Shown here: positions 17,037 through 26,184 of the stretch, one piece after another
Layout: every line of letters begins with the position of its first letter
Numbering within the stretch: the stretch's first letter is position 1
NCBI GenBank assembly: GCA_965238025.1
Contig: OZ250162.1
Coordinates: 3,348,001-3,412,000, forward strand
DNA: 64,000 nt
From: Pelagihabitans sp965238025
GTDB taxonomy: Bacteria > Bacteroidota > Bacteroidia > Flavobacteriales > Flavobacteriaceae
Reading direction: 5' to 3'
The notes under the pieces: generated by a model
Databases searched by the model: none
What the model was told of the DNA's origin: nothing
The model's input: the letters and a program-made list of their open reading frames with translations, nothing else
Position numbers and translations under genes: made by a program

Positions 17037-17408
17037 TCACGTTTTGCTCATTTCTCGTTCCAAACGCACCAGCAGCTCAGATGGGTTTACCGGTTTCGAT
17101 AAAAAATCGTTGGCGCCAAGTTCAAAAGCGCTTAATACATTTTGCTCATTGCCGGCAGAGGAAATTATGACGATAGGAACACTGGACTGAAGTTCCTTTC
17201 GGATGTAATCTATCAGCTCAATTCCTGAAAAATATGGCATCATAATGTCGCTTACCACAACATCGGGTAGTTCCTCGTTTAATTGTTCTTTCACTTCTTT
17301 GCCATTGCTGCATAGGATAACCTGATAACCGGCTTTTTCGAGTCGAAAACTCAATAAGGAAGCCATTAGCTCATCATCTTCCGCTAGCAATAATTTTATT
17401 CTTGACAT
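17037..17408 (-). CDS. stand-alone response regulator receiver
   Basis: A 123-residue CheY-like receiver with no output domain. The acidic pair is in LLLAEDDELM, the phosphoacceptor is Asp54 in VVVSDIMMP, and the switch Ser/Thr and Lys lie in IVIISSAGNE and FLSKPVNPSE. Such proteins act by binding a partner. The partner is probably encoded in the operon: the hybrid kinase with its HPt domain lies just upstream, and the HEAT-repeat protein starts one base downstream. It follows the kinase stop by 10 bases. No DNA-binding gene accompanies it, so control of enzyme activity or assembly, not of transcription, is the likelier output. Confidence 0.85.
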   Translation of the reverse strand: MSRIKLLLAEDDELMASLLSFRLEKAGYQVILCSNGKEVKEQLNEELPDVVVSDIMMPYFSGIELIDYIRKELQSSVPIVIISSAGNEQNVLSAFELGANDFLSKPVNPSELLVRLEREMSKT

Positions 17409-17418
17409 TATTCTTCTT

Positions 17419-19200
17419 CTACTTCTTTTTTAGTCTTTCTAATTCCAAATCCATTGCCACTTCGGTATCAGCATATTCCGCTACGAAGCAATCAAAGAGA
17501 AAATTCATATGTTTTAAATCCTTATCCGAGTTACAACATTTATCCATTTGCATCACAATTGAGTTTAACTCATAGGTTCGCATCATGGCGAGCCCTGATT
17601 TCATTTTATGCAATGAAAAATCCAAGGCATCAAAATCTTTTTGTTGTAGATGGTGCTTTACTTCCCCTATAAACTCCAGTACATTTTGTTTGTATAGACG
17701 TACAAGCTCTTCTACGAGTTCTATCTTTTCCAAGCAATCCTTAAAAATGTGATCAAGGCTAAATACATCTGATTCGGTATCTTTTGTTGAAAAGCCGATC
17801 AAAGTCGGTTCAAGGCTATCTGTTTTACTTTCGAGGGTATTTTTATTCTTGATCAATTTCAATAGGAGCTCGTCGGGGCTGTATGGCTTTAATATGAAAT
17901 CGTTAATACCATGTAACTCAGAATTTTTCTTGTCCCTAACCGTGAAATCTGCCGTTAATGCAATGATCGGGGTTTGGCTTATGGCTTTTGTTTTATGCTT
18001 TCGAATACATTCCGATACCTCGAACCCGTTCATCCCGGGCATCCTCAAATCCATTAGAACAATATCTATATCTTGTTTTTCCAATAAACCGATACCGAAT
18101 TTACCGTTGTCTGTCACAAATACTGTACAACCCCAGTTTTTTAAACGTTCTTCAATAAGTCGCTGGTTTAAAGGGTTGTCTTCAAAAACCAATATGCGGC
18201 TGCCCTTTATTAGTTTGGCAGCATCTCTAAGGTGATCCTTGGCAGTATTGTTTTTTCGAATTTTGGTCTTGTCTCCCTCAGCAAATGGTAAAAAGAACGT
18301 AAAGGTCGTTCCCTTGCCCAGGTTACTGGCGACAGAAATATCGCCATTCAGGTTGGTAATGATTTGTTTTACGATGCTAAGGCCAAGTCCTGTTCCACCA
18401 TACGATTTGTTAGTATTGGCTGCCCCTTGTCGAAAAGAATCGAAAATAAAGGGCAAATGCTCCTTCTCTATTCCGATACCATTGTCGGCTATGGTAAATT
18501 CTATATGAAATTCAGATTCTTCTTTCTTTTTGAAAAGGATGTTCAAATCTATGTGTCCCTCATCTACGAACTTAATGGCATTGCCCAAAAGGTTGAGCAA
18601 CACCTGACTAAGTTTAGCCGGGTCTCCCCTCAACACTTTGGGAATGGCTGGGTCGATTACCAATTCCAAAGAAACATTCTTCTGGACGATCAAGGTGTTA
18701 CAGAGATAAACCACATCCCGTACCAATCTATAAAAATTGAAGTCGACATTTTCAAATTTCTCCAAGCCCGCAGAAAGTTTTGAATATTCTAACAATTCGT
18801 TGATGATTCCCATCAATGAATAGGATGCCGATTGTATGGCATCTACACGTTCTTGTTGAATTTCAGTAAGCTCATCCTCCTTCAGCAAGTCAGTAAAACC
18901 GATAATACCATTCAAAGGTGTTCTTAGTTCATGACTAACATTGGCAACCAAAAGATTTTCGGGCTTGTTTGGGTTGCTATCTTTCTGTTGATAAACCTTA
19001 GATTTTGCAGATGATGTAAAATCGTGTGCATTATGGTCTAAAACGACTTTCCCTTCAATAGTTTCCTGCAATTGAATTTTAAAAGCTTCTAAAGACCGTT
19101 TTAGGGCCTTGGCTTGTTCGGAATTTAATTCCTCGAACGAAAATTCATTGAGTAGCGATTCAACATTGGAAAGTTTGGAAAGCAGTTCTTTCGGTTTCAA
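17419..19200 (-). CDS. soluble hybrid histidine kinase with REC and HPt domains
   Basis: A 593-residue hybrid kinase without membrane segments. An N-terminal coiled coil (about 1-50) is followed by HisKA with His90 in VANVSHELRTPLNGI, an ATPase domain with N-box NLLGNAIKFVDE, DNGIGIE and GGTGLGLSI, a receiver with Asp384 in VLMDLRMPG, and a C-terminal HPt domain with His531 in FSLHKMKSG. This gives a full His-Asp-His relay, with the stand-alone receiver encoded next as the final Asp. No PAS, GAF or periplasmic sensor is visible, so input probably comes through the N-terminal coiled coil from a protein partner. It heads the operon. The only upstream start codon in frame near the coiled coil is TTG. 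Confidence 0.85.
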   Translation of the reverse strand: MKPKELLSKLSNVESLLNEFSFEELNSEQAKALKRSLEAFKIQLQETIEGKVVLDHNAHDFTSSAKSKVYQQKDSNPNKPENLLVANVSHELRTPLNGIIGFTDLLKEDELTEIQQERVDAIQSASYSLMGIINELLEYSKLSAGLEKFENVDFNFYRLVRDVVYLCNTLIVQKNVSLELVIDPAIPKVLRGDPAKLSQVLLNLLGNAIKFVDEGHIDLNILFKKKEESEFHIEFTIADNGIGIEKEHLPFIFDSFRQGAANTNKSYGGTGLGLSIVKQIITNLNGDISVASNLGKGTTFTFFLPFAEGDKTKIRKNNTAKDHLRDAAKLIKGSRILVFEDNPLNQRLIEERLKNWGCTVFVTDNGKFGIGLLEKQDIDIVLMDLRMPGMNGFEVSECIRKHKTKAISQTPIIALTADFTVRDKKNSELHGINDFILKPYSPDELLLKLIKNKNTLESKTDSLEPTLIGFSTKDTESDVFSLDHIFKDCLEKIELVEELVRLYKQNVLEFIGEVKHHLQQKDFDALDFSLHKMKSGLAMMRTYELNSIVMQMDKCCNSDKDLKHMNFLFDCFVAEYADTEVAMDLELERLKKK

Positions 19201-19397
19201 TTTGGGAATGTTTGGTTATCTAGCCACAGATTTTTAAAATGTTAAAACTTTTCCTACGTAACGATGGGATAATTCAATTTCTAAAAATCCGATTAATGTA
19301 AAACTCTATAATTAAGGTAGGTTGGACAATAAAATGTTACCTAACGTCCAAATTCTGTTGTCAAATTGCTTTATTTGTAGGTATAAATTCTTACGAT

Positions 19398-20687
19398 ATG
19401 AGGTATTCTGTACTTGCAATTACTTTTTTAATGCTGTTTTCGTGTGGTGAAGCCCGTAAAAACACAGGGGAGAGCCTAGAAAACAGGGCTATGAAAATTC
19501 ATGAAAAAGTCATCACAATTGACACCCACGACGACATTAATGTGAAAAATTTTACTGTCGAAAAAAACTACACCCAACGTCTTAAAACGCAGGTAAACCT
19601 TCCGAAAATGAAGGAAGGCGGTCTTGATGTTTCATGGTTGATCGTATATACCGGGCAAGATTCTTTAAATGAGAAGGGCTATACCAAGGCAAGAGATAAT
19701 GCCATGGCCAAGTTCGAGGCTATTCACAGATTATGTGATTCGCTGGCCAAAGATAAAATAGAACTTGCCCTTACCTCAGACGACGTACGCAGAATAGATG
19801 CTGCCGGTAAAAAAGTTGCGATGATCGGTGTAGAAAATGCCTACCCTATTGGAGAAGATTTATCGGAATTTGAAAAATATCACGAACTCGGAGCACGATA
19901 TATTTCATTATCGCACAACGGGCACAGTCAGTTCTGTGACTCAAATACCGGCGAAAAAGATAGTGTTTGGCTTCATAATGGTCTTAGTGAATTTGGAAAA
20001 AAAGCAATAAAAGAAATGAATAAGTTGGGAATAATGATCGATGTTTCGCATCCTTCAAAAAAATCTATGGAACAGATGATACAACTCTCAAAAGCGCCAA
20101 TAATGGCCTCACACTCCTCTGCCAGAGCCCTCTGTGATCATAGTAGGAATTTAGATGATGACCAATTAAAATTGATGAAAGAGAACGGCGGCGTTGTACA
20201 AACCGTTGCATTTAGTTCCTATTTAAAAACAAAAAAGCATGATGCCCGTGCGGCATATATGAAAAATATATACGTAAAAGTGGCCGATTCTTTAGGAATA
20301 GATTGGTTTGAACGCTCCCAATTTGCAAGCCTGTCAAAGGCGCAAATAGAAACCTACTGGGAGAACAGACCCAAGGTATTGGAAATTTCAAATACAATCG
20401 CCGCAAAGGACAAAGATGCACCCCCTGCAGTAAATGTTAGCGATTTTGTAGATCATATTGATTATATGGTAGACCTGATCGGTATTGACCACGTAGGCAT
20501 CAGTTCAGATTTTGACGGCGGTGGTGGGATTGAAGGTTGGAACGATGCCTCCGAAACTTTTAATGTAACCTTAGAACTCGTAAAGCGCGGTTATACCGAG
20601 GATGAAATCGCCAAACTTTGGGGCGGTAATCTATTGCGGGTACTGGACGAGGTGCAGGCCGTTGCGGCGAGACTTCAAAAAAGCTAG
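19398..20687 (+). CDS. membrane dipeptidase, peptidase family M19, lipoprotein
   Basis: A 429-residue M19 dipeptidase. The N terminus is a lipoprotein signal with lipobox LLFSC (Cys near residue 16, sequence LMLFSCGEA), so it is anchored to a membrane on the outside. Zinc-site motifs are visible: the His-x-Asp-like pair in ITIDTHDDIN, the Glu of GVENAYPIG, His residues of IDVSHPSKK and MASHSSARALCDHSRN, and Asp in GISSDFDGGGG. It cleaves dipeptides, possibly with D-residues, from the environment or murein. It is divergent from the kinase operon and overlaps the thioesterase stop by 4 bases at its 3' end. No partner gene is apparent. Confidence 0.88.
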   Translation: MRYSVLAITFLMLFSCGEARKNTGESLENRAMKIHEKVITIDTHDDINVKNFTVEKNYTQRLKTQVNLPKMKEGGLDVSWLIVYTGQDSLNEKGYTKARDNAMAKFEAIHRLCDSLAKDKIELALTSDDVRRIDAAGKKVAMIGVENAYPIGEDLSEFEKYHELGARYISLSHNGHSQFCDSNTGEKDSVWLHNGLSEFGKKAIKEMNKLGIMIDVSHPSKKSMEQMIQLSKAPIMASHSSARALCDHSRNLDDDQLKLMKENGGVVQTVAFSSYLKTKKHDARAAYMKNIYVKVADSLGIDWFERSQFASLSKAQIETYWENRPKVLEISNTIAAKDKDAPPAVNVSDFVDHIDYMVDLIGIDHVGISSDFDGGGGIEGWNDASETFNVTLELVKRGYTEDEIAKLWGGNLLRVLDEVQAVAARLQKS

Positions 20688-21079
20688 TCGTTAGAAGCTA
20701 AACGATCTTTGACGAATTCAACTTGGGTTTTACCATGTGGCATTGGTCTGCCATCCGGGCCAATGTTAACCATAATGATCTTATCAACGGTAATTATAGT
20801 TTCACGGGTCATTTTATTCCGGACTTCGCAGTTGAGGGTCAACGATGATTTTCCGAATTTAACCACCTCGATCCCAATTTCAACAATATCCCCCTGACTT
20901 GCCGAACTTGTGAAGTTGATTTCCGACATATATTTTGTCACGACCTTCTTATTCTCTAACTGTATGATACTGTAAAGTGCTGCTTCCTCATCTATCCAAG
21001 CAAGCAACTTACCTCCGAATAAGGTTTCGTTGGCGTTCAAATCTTCTGGTTTTACCCACTTTCTGGTATGAAATCGCAT
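20684..21079 (-). CDS. acyl-CoA thioesterase, hotdog fold (YciA-like)
   Basis: A 131-residue hotdog thioesterase. The helix-start motif NANETLFGGKLLAWIDE includes the FGG turn and the Asp used for catalysis in YciA-type acyl-CoA hydrolases, followed by strands VVTKYMSEINFTSSASQGDI and SLTLNCEVRN. It hydrolyses acyl-CoA to free acid and CoA in the cytoplasm; chain-length preference cannot be read. The gene is convergent with the dipeptidase, sharing 4 bases at the stops, and appears monocistronic. Confidence 0.85.
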   Translation of the reverse strand: MRFHTRKWVKPEDLNANETLFGGKLLAWIDEEAALYSIIQLENKKVVTKYMSEINFTSSASQGDIVEIGIEVVKFGKSSLTLNCEVRNKMTRETIITVDKIIMVNIGPDGRPMPHGKTQVEFVKDRLASND

Positions 21080-21167
21080 TCTATTAGGGTTTTGGAAAAT
21101 AATTCTTGCACTTCTAAATGCATAAGTTGTTACACTTTTTTAAACAAAATTAGCAAAGTTTATACTA

Positions 21168-22064
21168 CTAGAACAACTTGGGTCCAGCATCATGAAGTGT
21201 TTGAGGAATCTTAAGGTCAGAGCCCATTTTTTTATTCAATTTATCAATAAAATAGGCCGATAATAGAGGAGATGCCAACTCTAAATTTTGGTGTACAAAG
21301 AAATGAATGTTATTAAGCCCCTTATCATGCCAATCGGCTAATTTTTCTACCCAATCATCCAGCCGAGCATAATCACTTTCATGATTTGCTCCTACATAGC
21401 GTATAAATGCCTCATTATTGGTCAGCCGCATATGCATAATATCCCTTCTACCAGCCGTATCGACCAAGGTATTCGAGATATTATTTTCTTCCAATAAATA
21501 AAACAGTTCTTGAGCCACCTTTTCATCGTTGAACCAGTCTGTATGACGAAACTCCATAGACAAGGGAAATTCCTTAGGCCAGTATTCAACAAATCGCACT
21601 ACCCTATCCCAATTTTTGGGTCCAAAGTTATTGTGCATTTGCAAGAATATAGTTCCCAGTTTATCCTTTAAATTTGAAGTTACTTCAAGATAGCGATCGA
21701 TAATTGGGAAAATAGCATCGTTCAGTCTTCGTAAATGACTGATATCATTTGCAACCTTAGGAAAGAATTTGAAATCTGCCGGGGTCTTGTCATACCACTT
21801 TTGGTACTGCTCAGCAGGGAAAATGCGATAGAATGTAGCATTGAGCTCTATGCTATTGAACTGGGAGGCATAATATATCAATTCATCTTTGGTACCCCGG
21901 GGGTAGAAATTCTTTAAATCTTTACGATTCCATTTTGCACAACCAACAAAGATATTGGGTGTATCTTTTTTTTTCGTTTTGCTTAACACCACCGCTGTAT
22001 CCAGATGATCATTTGGTAATGTAAAATCAATTTGTTCGGGGTGATCCGTACTTCCGAATTTCAT
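21168..22064 (-). CDS. DUF72 family protein
   Basis: A 298-residue DUF72 (YecE-like) protein with a predicted TIM-barrel fold. Family marks are IFVGCAKWN near residue 38, NSIELNATFYRIF, WYDKTPADFKFFPKV and LQMHNNFGPK. The biochemical role of the family is not established. It lacks a signal peptide and is cytosolic. It starts 167 bases from the divergent LolA-like gene. The family's typical C-terminal FNNH-like motif is here represented by IHFFVHQNLE. The ATG start follows a short AT-rich leader. Confidence 0.88.
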   Translation of the reverse strand: MKFGSTDHPEQIDFTLPNDHLDTAVVLSKTKKKDTPNIFVGCAKWNRKDLKNFYPRGTKDELIYYASQFNSIELNATFYRIFPAEQYQKWYDKTPADFKFFPKVANDISHLRRLNDAIFPIIDRYLEVTSNLKDKLGTIFLQMHNNFGPKNWDRVVRFVEYWPKEFPLSMEFRHTDWFNDEKVAQELFYLLEENNISNTLVDTAGRRDIMHMRLTNNEAFIRYVGANHESDYARLDDWVEKLADWHDKGLNNIHFFVHQNLELASPLLSAYFIDKLNKKMGSDLKIPQTLHDAGPKLF

Positions 22065-22190
22065 ACCACTTCATTTTTGTATTGGATTTAAAAGTAATGA
22101 ATTCTCCTAGTTTAGCGATGTTTTCAAATGGGGTTTTACCTATGATTCCCATTCCTTCAAAAAAAATAAAAAAAACTGTAACAATACAGT

Positions 22191-22198
22191 TATATTTG
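22191..22198 (+). promoter_or_regulatory. -7 element TATATTTG
   Basis: A perfect TAnnTTTG match 34 bases before the LolA-like start codon. The expected -33 TTTG is absent, so it may be a moderate promoter. Confidence 0.5.
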
Positions 22199-22231
22199 AT
22201 ACTTATACACAGTAAACTTAAACACAAGAAA

Positions 22232-23005
22232 ATGAAAACAGTAAAACTTTTTGTAGCCATCCTTGTTTTGGCGGTAATGGTACCCGTACAAGCACAAACG
22301 GCTGATGAAATATTAACGAGCTATTTTGAGAATATTGGTGGGCTGGATAAGCTAAAAGCCGTGAAGGGCGTGAAAATGACTGCCAAGGTAAATCAACAAG
22401 GAATGGAAATTCCATTGGAAATCTATCAAATGAGTGATGGAAAACAAATGACCATCATAAACTTTCAAGGAAAGGAATTAAAACAAGGCGTCTTTGATGG
22501 TGAAACTTTATGGAGCCATAATTTTATGACCATGAAAGCTGAAAAAAGTGATGCGGAAACCACTGAAAACATTAAGCTCAACGCTAACGATTTCCCCGAT
22601 TCCTTTATCGACTATGAGGAAAAAGGATACACCGTGGAGTTGATGGGCAAAGAAACCATTGACGGAGCAGAAACCTTTAAAATCAAATTGGTCAAGGAGC
22701 CAATCACAGTTGATGGCAAGGAAGAAGAGGATGTTTCATTTTATTTTTTCGATACTGAAAATTTTGTACCCATAGCGGTGCAGTCCGAAGTTAAAATGGG
22801 GCCTGCAAAAGGACAAACCTCTGAAACGACCATGAGTGACTATCAAGAAGTTGACGGGCTTTACTTCCCGTTTTCAATGACCCAAGGTGTGAAGGGCCAA
22901 CCCGGCCAACCCATCACCATCGATAGTATAGAACTAAATCCTACGTTGGAAGATGGCGCATTTGCATTTCCCGAGGAGGTTGAGGTAGTAGAAGAAAAAA
23001 ACTAA
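22232..23005 (+). CDS. LolA-like exported protein
   Basis: A 257-residue exported protein. The ATG beginning MKTVKLFVAILVLAVMVPVQ starts a clear Sec signal peptide (cleavage near AQT); upstream in-frame ATGs would bury it and lie before the -7 element, so they are rejected. The mature part (ADEILTSYFENIGGLDKLKA, then alternating strands such as GVKMTAKVNQQG and MTIINFQGKELKQG) fits the LolA/LppX-like fold that carries lipids or lipoproteins in the periplasm. It lacks any membrane anchor after cleavage. It is a paralogue-like relative of the lolA gene at 60.3 kb, not a duplicate. It ends at a strong terminator. Confidence 0.7.
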   Translation: MKTVKLFVAILVLAVMVPVQAQTADEILTSYFENIGGLDKLKAVKGVKMTAKVNQQGMEIPLEIYQMSDGKQMTIINFQGKELKQGVFDGETLWSHNFMTMKAEKSDAETTENIKLNANDFPDSFIDYEEKGYTVELMGKETIDGAETFKIKLVKEPITVDGKEEEDVSFYFFDTENFVPIAVQSEVKMGPAKGQTSETTMSDYQEVDGLYFPFSMTQGVKGQPGQPITIDSIELNPTLEDGAFAFPEEVEVVEEKN

Positions 23006-23019
23006 CTTTTTCAATAGTT

Positions 23020-23049
23020 AAAGACCCTTGTTACAAGGGTCTTTTTTTT
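23020..23049 (+). terminator. rho-independent terminator
   Basis: An eleven-base-pair stem AAAGACCCTTG / CAAGGGTCTTT with a TTA loop followed by further Ts. It separates the LolA-like gene from the BNR-repeat gene. Confidence 0.9.
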
Positions 23050-23068
23050 AAAACAAAAACCTAAGAAC

Positions 23069-26000
23069 ATGAGAAAAATTGTAATGGGGGCGTTAGCAGT
23101 GGTCTTAACCCTACCACTAGCTATGAACGCGCAGTCCGCAAATAATGGCGGGAAGGAATTATTTGGCGACATGACCGCTAGGCATATTGGCCCGGCCCTA
23201 ATGAGCGGGCGGATCAACGATATGGAGGTACACCCTACCGACAGCAGAATCATTTATACAGGAACAGCTGGTGGTGGTGTCTGGAAATCTAAGGATGCAG
23301 GTACAACCTTCACTCCTATTTTTGATGATTATTGCCAATCTATTGGGGCAGTTGCACTTGACCCTAATGACCCGGACAATACCATTTATGTGGGTACTGG
23401 GGAAACCTGGCCCCGTAACAGCGTTTCTATTGGAGATGGCCTCTACAAATCAGTAGATGGCGGTACGAACTGGACAAAGCTCGGTTTCGACAAATCAGAA
23501 CGTATTTCCAATGTCATTGTTAATCCGAAAAACTCCAAGGAAGTTTATGTGGGCGTACTTGGTGCGCTTTGGGGAGATAGCGATGAGCGGGGTGTCTATA
23601 AGTCGGAAGACGGTGGTACCACTTGGAAGAAATTACTTTATGTAAACGCGAAGACCGGCTGTGCAGATTTGATTATGGACCCTACAAATCCTAGTATTCT
23701 GTATGCCTCAATGTGGGAATTCAGAAGAACCGGATGGTCCTTTGAATCAGGAGGTGCTAACAGCGCTTTGTATAAATCTACGGATGGCGGTGCCAATTGG
23801 AATAAAATTCACAATGGTTTTCCATCGGGGAAATTAGGAAGATTGGGTATTGCCCTTGCCCCTTCCAACCCTAATGTTCTTTATACTGCCATCGAGGCCG
23901 AAAAAGACGAAAGAAAAGGACTATATAGAAGCGATGATGCTGGCAGTTCCTGGAAACAACTGAATAACGACTTCGGAATTACAGTGCGACCCTTTTATTT
24001 TTCTCGAATCGTTGTTGACCCTCGAGACGAGAACGTGGTGGTAAAAGGTGGATTATGGGGCTCTATTTCCCGTGACGGTGGAAAGACGTTTAAAAACTTG
24101 GGACAAATGCATGCCGATATTCATGATATCGCCTTTAGCATCAAGGATTCCGATATTATGTATGTGGGCACCGATGGTGGTGTTTACCGCTCATGGGACG
24201 GAGGAACCAATATGGAGATTGTAGAGAACCTTCCTCTCTCACAATTTTATCATGTGAGTGTTGATGATGCTACCCCATACAATGTATATGGTGGTCTTCA
24301 GGACAACGGTTCATGGTATGGCCCATCTTCTGCACCCGGTGGCGTGCAGGCACGGGATTGGAATTCTGTCGGTTACGGCGACGGGTTTCGAGTTTTAAAA
24401 CATCCCACCAAAAACATTATCTATTCTGAAATGCAGGGTGCCGAAAACGTTTGGCGCTATGATGCGGATAGAAATGTAGATAAGACCATTCAACCTTTGG
24501 CTACAGAAGGTACGCCCAAATTGCGTTTCAATTGGAACGCCCCGATGGCGGTGAGTGCCCATAAACCAGATAGATTTTATATGGGAAGTCAATTTCTGCA
24601 CCGTTCCGAAGATATGGGCGATACATGGGAAATTATCTCTCCGGATTTAACGACCAACGATCCAGCAAAACAAACACAGGAAAATTCAGGTGGACTCTCA
24701 AAGGATAACTCCGGAGCAGAAAATCATACAACCATATTCACCATAGTGGAATCGTCCTTAGATGAAAATGTAATCTGGGTGGGTACCGATGACGGAAATG
24801 TTCAGGTGACCCAAGATGGTGGTAAAACGTGGACCAATACTACCGCAAATATTCCTGGTTTGCCGGCGAATACATGGTGTTATCAAATCGAGGCAAGCGT
24901 ATTCAATAAAGGAACGGCCTACGCGGTCTTTGATGGTCACACAAAAAATGATATGAATCCGTATGCATATAAGACAACGGATTTTGGAAAGACATGGACA
25001 AATATCATGACGGATCAGGTCGTAGGTTTTGCCCGTAGTATCCAGGAGGATTTTGTAAATGAAGACTTACTATTTCTCGGAACTGAGTTTGGTTTGTATA
25101 TCACCTTGGATGGTGGGAAAAATTGGAAAAAGTTTACCAATAATATGCCCGCAGTTGCCGTGCATGCTGTTGAAATGCAGAAAGCGACCAACGACATTGT
25201 GATGGGTACACATGGTAGGGGTGTTATCATCATAGATGATATTTCCCCGTTGCGTGAACTTACACCTGAAGTGATGGCCAAGAAGGTTCATTTCTTTAGC
25301 TCCCAGCCTACGGAAATGGCAGAAGCCAGTAATTTTTCGGGTAGTTTCGGAGCTGAAACCCAATTTGTGGGCCGCAATAAAACCAAGGATGCCCAAATAA
25401 AATATTATTTACCTAAACGACATACCTTCGGTAAAATGACCATGGAAATTCAGGACATGGATGGGAACAAAATCATTGAATTAGGTCCTGGTAAATCAAA
25501 AGGAATCAATATCGTAAACTGGGGGTATAAGCGAAAACAACCTCAAGTTGCAAAGGGCAAGACCTTTTCTTTTGGTGGGTTTACAAGCCCGACGGTACCT
25601 GAAGGCACCTATAAGGTGGTTATGAAAAAAGGTAAGGATACCTATGAGGACACTTTCGACTTGGTGTACGATAAAAAATCTTTGCTCAACGAAGCAGATC
25701 GAAAGGCAAAAAATGCAACTACAATGCAATTGTACAATATGACCGAAGAATTGGCCTATATGGTATATGAGCTTGACGAAATGCTGGGAAAGGCAGATGC
25801 CAAGACGGCCAAAAAACTCAATGCTTTAAAAGAAACGCTGGTCATTACAACAGGTGACAATTATGTTGGTGCTGCAGAGCCGCAGTTACGTGAAAAGCTT
25901 GCAGACTTGTACAGTAAAGTGGCCAATAGTTATGACAAACCATCGGCCTCTGAAATGCAGAATTTAAAGGTAGTTTCTGATCGTTTTGAACAAGCAAAGA

Positions 26001-26086
26001 CCGATTTTACTAAATTGAAGAAAAAATTCAAGAGCAGTGAACCTTTGGCGATAAAGAGTTTTGAAGAGTTTTTAGAGAGCAACTAA
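23069..26086 (+). CDS. secreted BNR/sortilin-like beta-propeller protein
   Basis: A 1005-residue exported protein with a signal peptide of about 21 residues (ending MNAQS). About residues 45-740 form one or two beta-propellers of BNR/Asp-box repeats: GVWKSKDAGTTF, GLYKSVDGGTNWTKL, GVYKSEDGGTTWKKL, ALYKSTDGGANW and VQVTQDGGKTW, as in sortilin/VPS10 and glycosidase-like families. The last 250 residues are a beta-domain followed by a helical tail rich in Lys and Ala. Bacteroidota proteins of this type are annotated as glycosyl hydrolases, but no catalytic acid pair can be shown here. It is probably periplasmic or surface-exposed. It lies between two strong terminators, so it is monocistronic. 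Confidence 0.8.
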   Translation: MRKIVMGALAVVLTLPLAMNAQSANNGGKELFGDMTARHIGPALMSGRINDMEVHPTDSRIIYTGTAGGGVWKSKDAGTTFTPIFDDYCQSIGAVALDPNDPDNTIYVGTGETWPRNSVSIGDGLYKSVDGGTNWTKLGFDKSERISNVIVNPKNSKEVYVGVLGALWGDSDERGVYKSEDGGTTWKKLLYVNAKTGCADLIMDPTNPSILYASMWEFRRTGWSFESGGANSALYKSTDGGANWNKIHNGFPSGKLGRLGIALAPSNPNVLYTAIEAEKDERKGLYRSDDAGSSWKQLNNDFGITVRPFYFSRIVVDPRDENVVVKGGLWGSISRDGGKTFKNLGQMHADIHDIAFSIKDSDIMYVGTDGGVYRSWDGGTNMEIVENLPLSQFYHVSVDDATPYNVYGGLQDNGSWYGPSSAPGGVQARDWNSVGYGDGFRVLKHPTKNIIYSEMQGAENVWRYDADRNVDKTIQPLATEGTPKLRFNWNAPMAVSAHKPDRFYMGSQFLHRSEDMGDTWEIISPDLTTNDPAKQTQENSGGLSKDNSGAENHTTIFTIVESSLDENVIWVGTDDGNVQVTQDGGKTWTNTTANIPGLPANTWCYQIEASVFNKGTAYAVFDGHTKNDMNPYAYKTTDFGKTWTNIMTDQVVGFARSIQEDFVNEDLLFLGTEFGLYITLDGGKNWKKFTNNMPAVAVHAVEMQKATNDIVMGTHGRGVIIIDDISPLRELTPEVMAKKVHFFSSQPTEMAEASNFSGSFGAETQFVGRNKTKDAQIKYYLPKRHTFGKMTMEIQDMDGNKIIELGPGKSKGINIVNWGYKRKQPQVAKGKTFSFGGFTSPTVPEGTYKVVMKKGKDTYEDTFDLVYDKKSLLNEADRKAKNATTMQLYNMTEELAYMVYELDEMLGKADAKTAKKLNALKETLVITTGDNYVGAAEPQLREKLADLYSKVANSYDKPSASEMQNLKVVSDRFEQAKTDFTKLKKKFKSSEPLAIKSFEEFLESN

Positions 26087-26109
26087 ACTTTTCAAATTAT
26101 GCGATACAT

Positions 26110-26147
26110 AATAGGCCATCAACTAAGTTGATGGCCTATTTTTATTT
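26110..26147 (+). terminator. rho-independent terminator
   Basis: A stem of at least 13 base pairs, AATAGGCCATCAAC with GTTGATGGCCTATT, followed by TTTATTTT. It ends the BNR-repeat gene. Confidence 0.9.
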
Positions 26148-26184
26148 TAAAACAAGATAAAATCCATTAGGGGTAAGCCCGACC

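Noticed and set aside
19311..19360. TTGGAC ... GTCCAA inverted repeat between the kinase operon and the dipeptidase
   Set aside because: Six-base arms 18 bases apart are too weak to call an operator without further support.
22082..22231. Longer N terminus for the LolA-like protein
   Set aside because: The upstream ATG would place about 50 residues before a clear signal peptide and precede the perfect -7 element.
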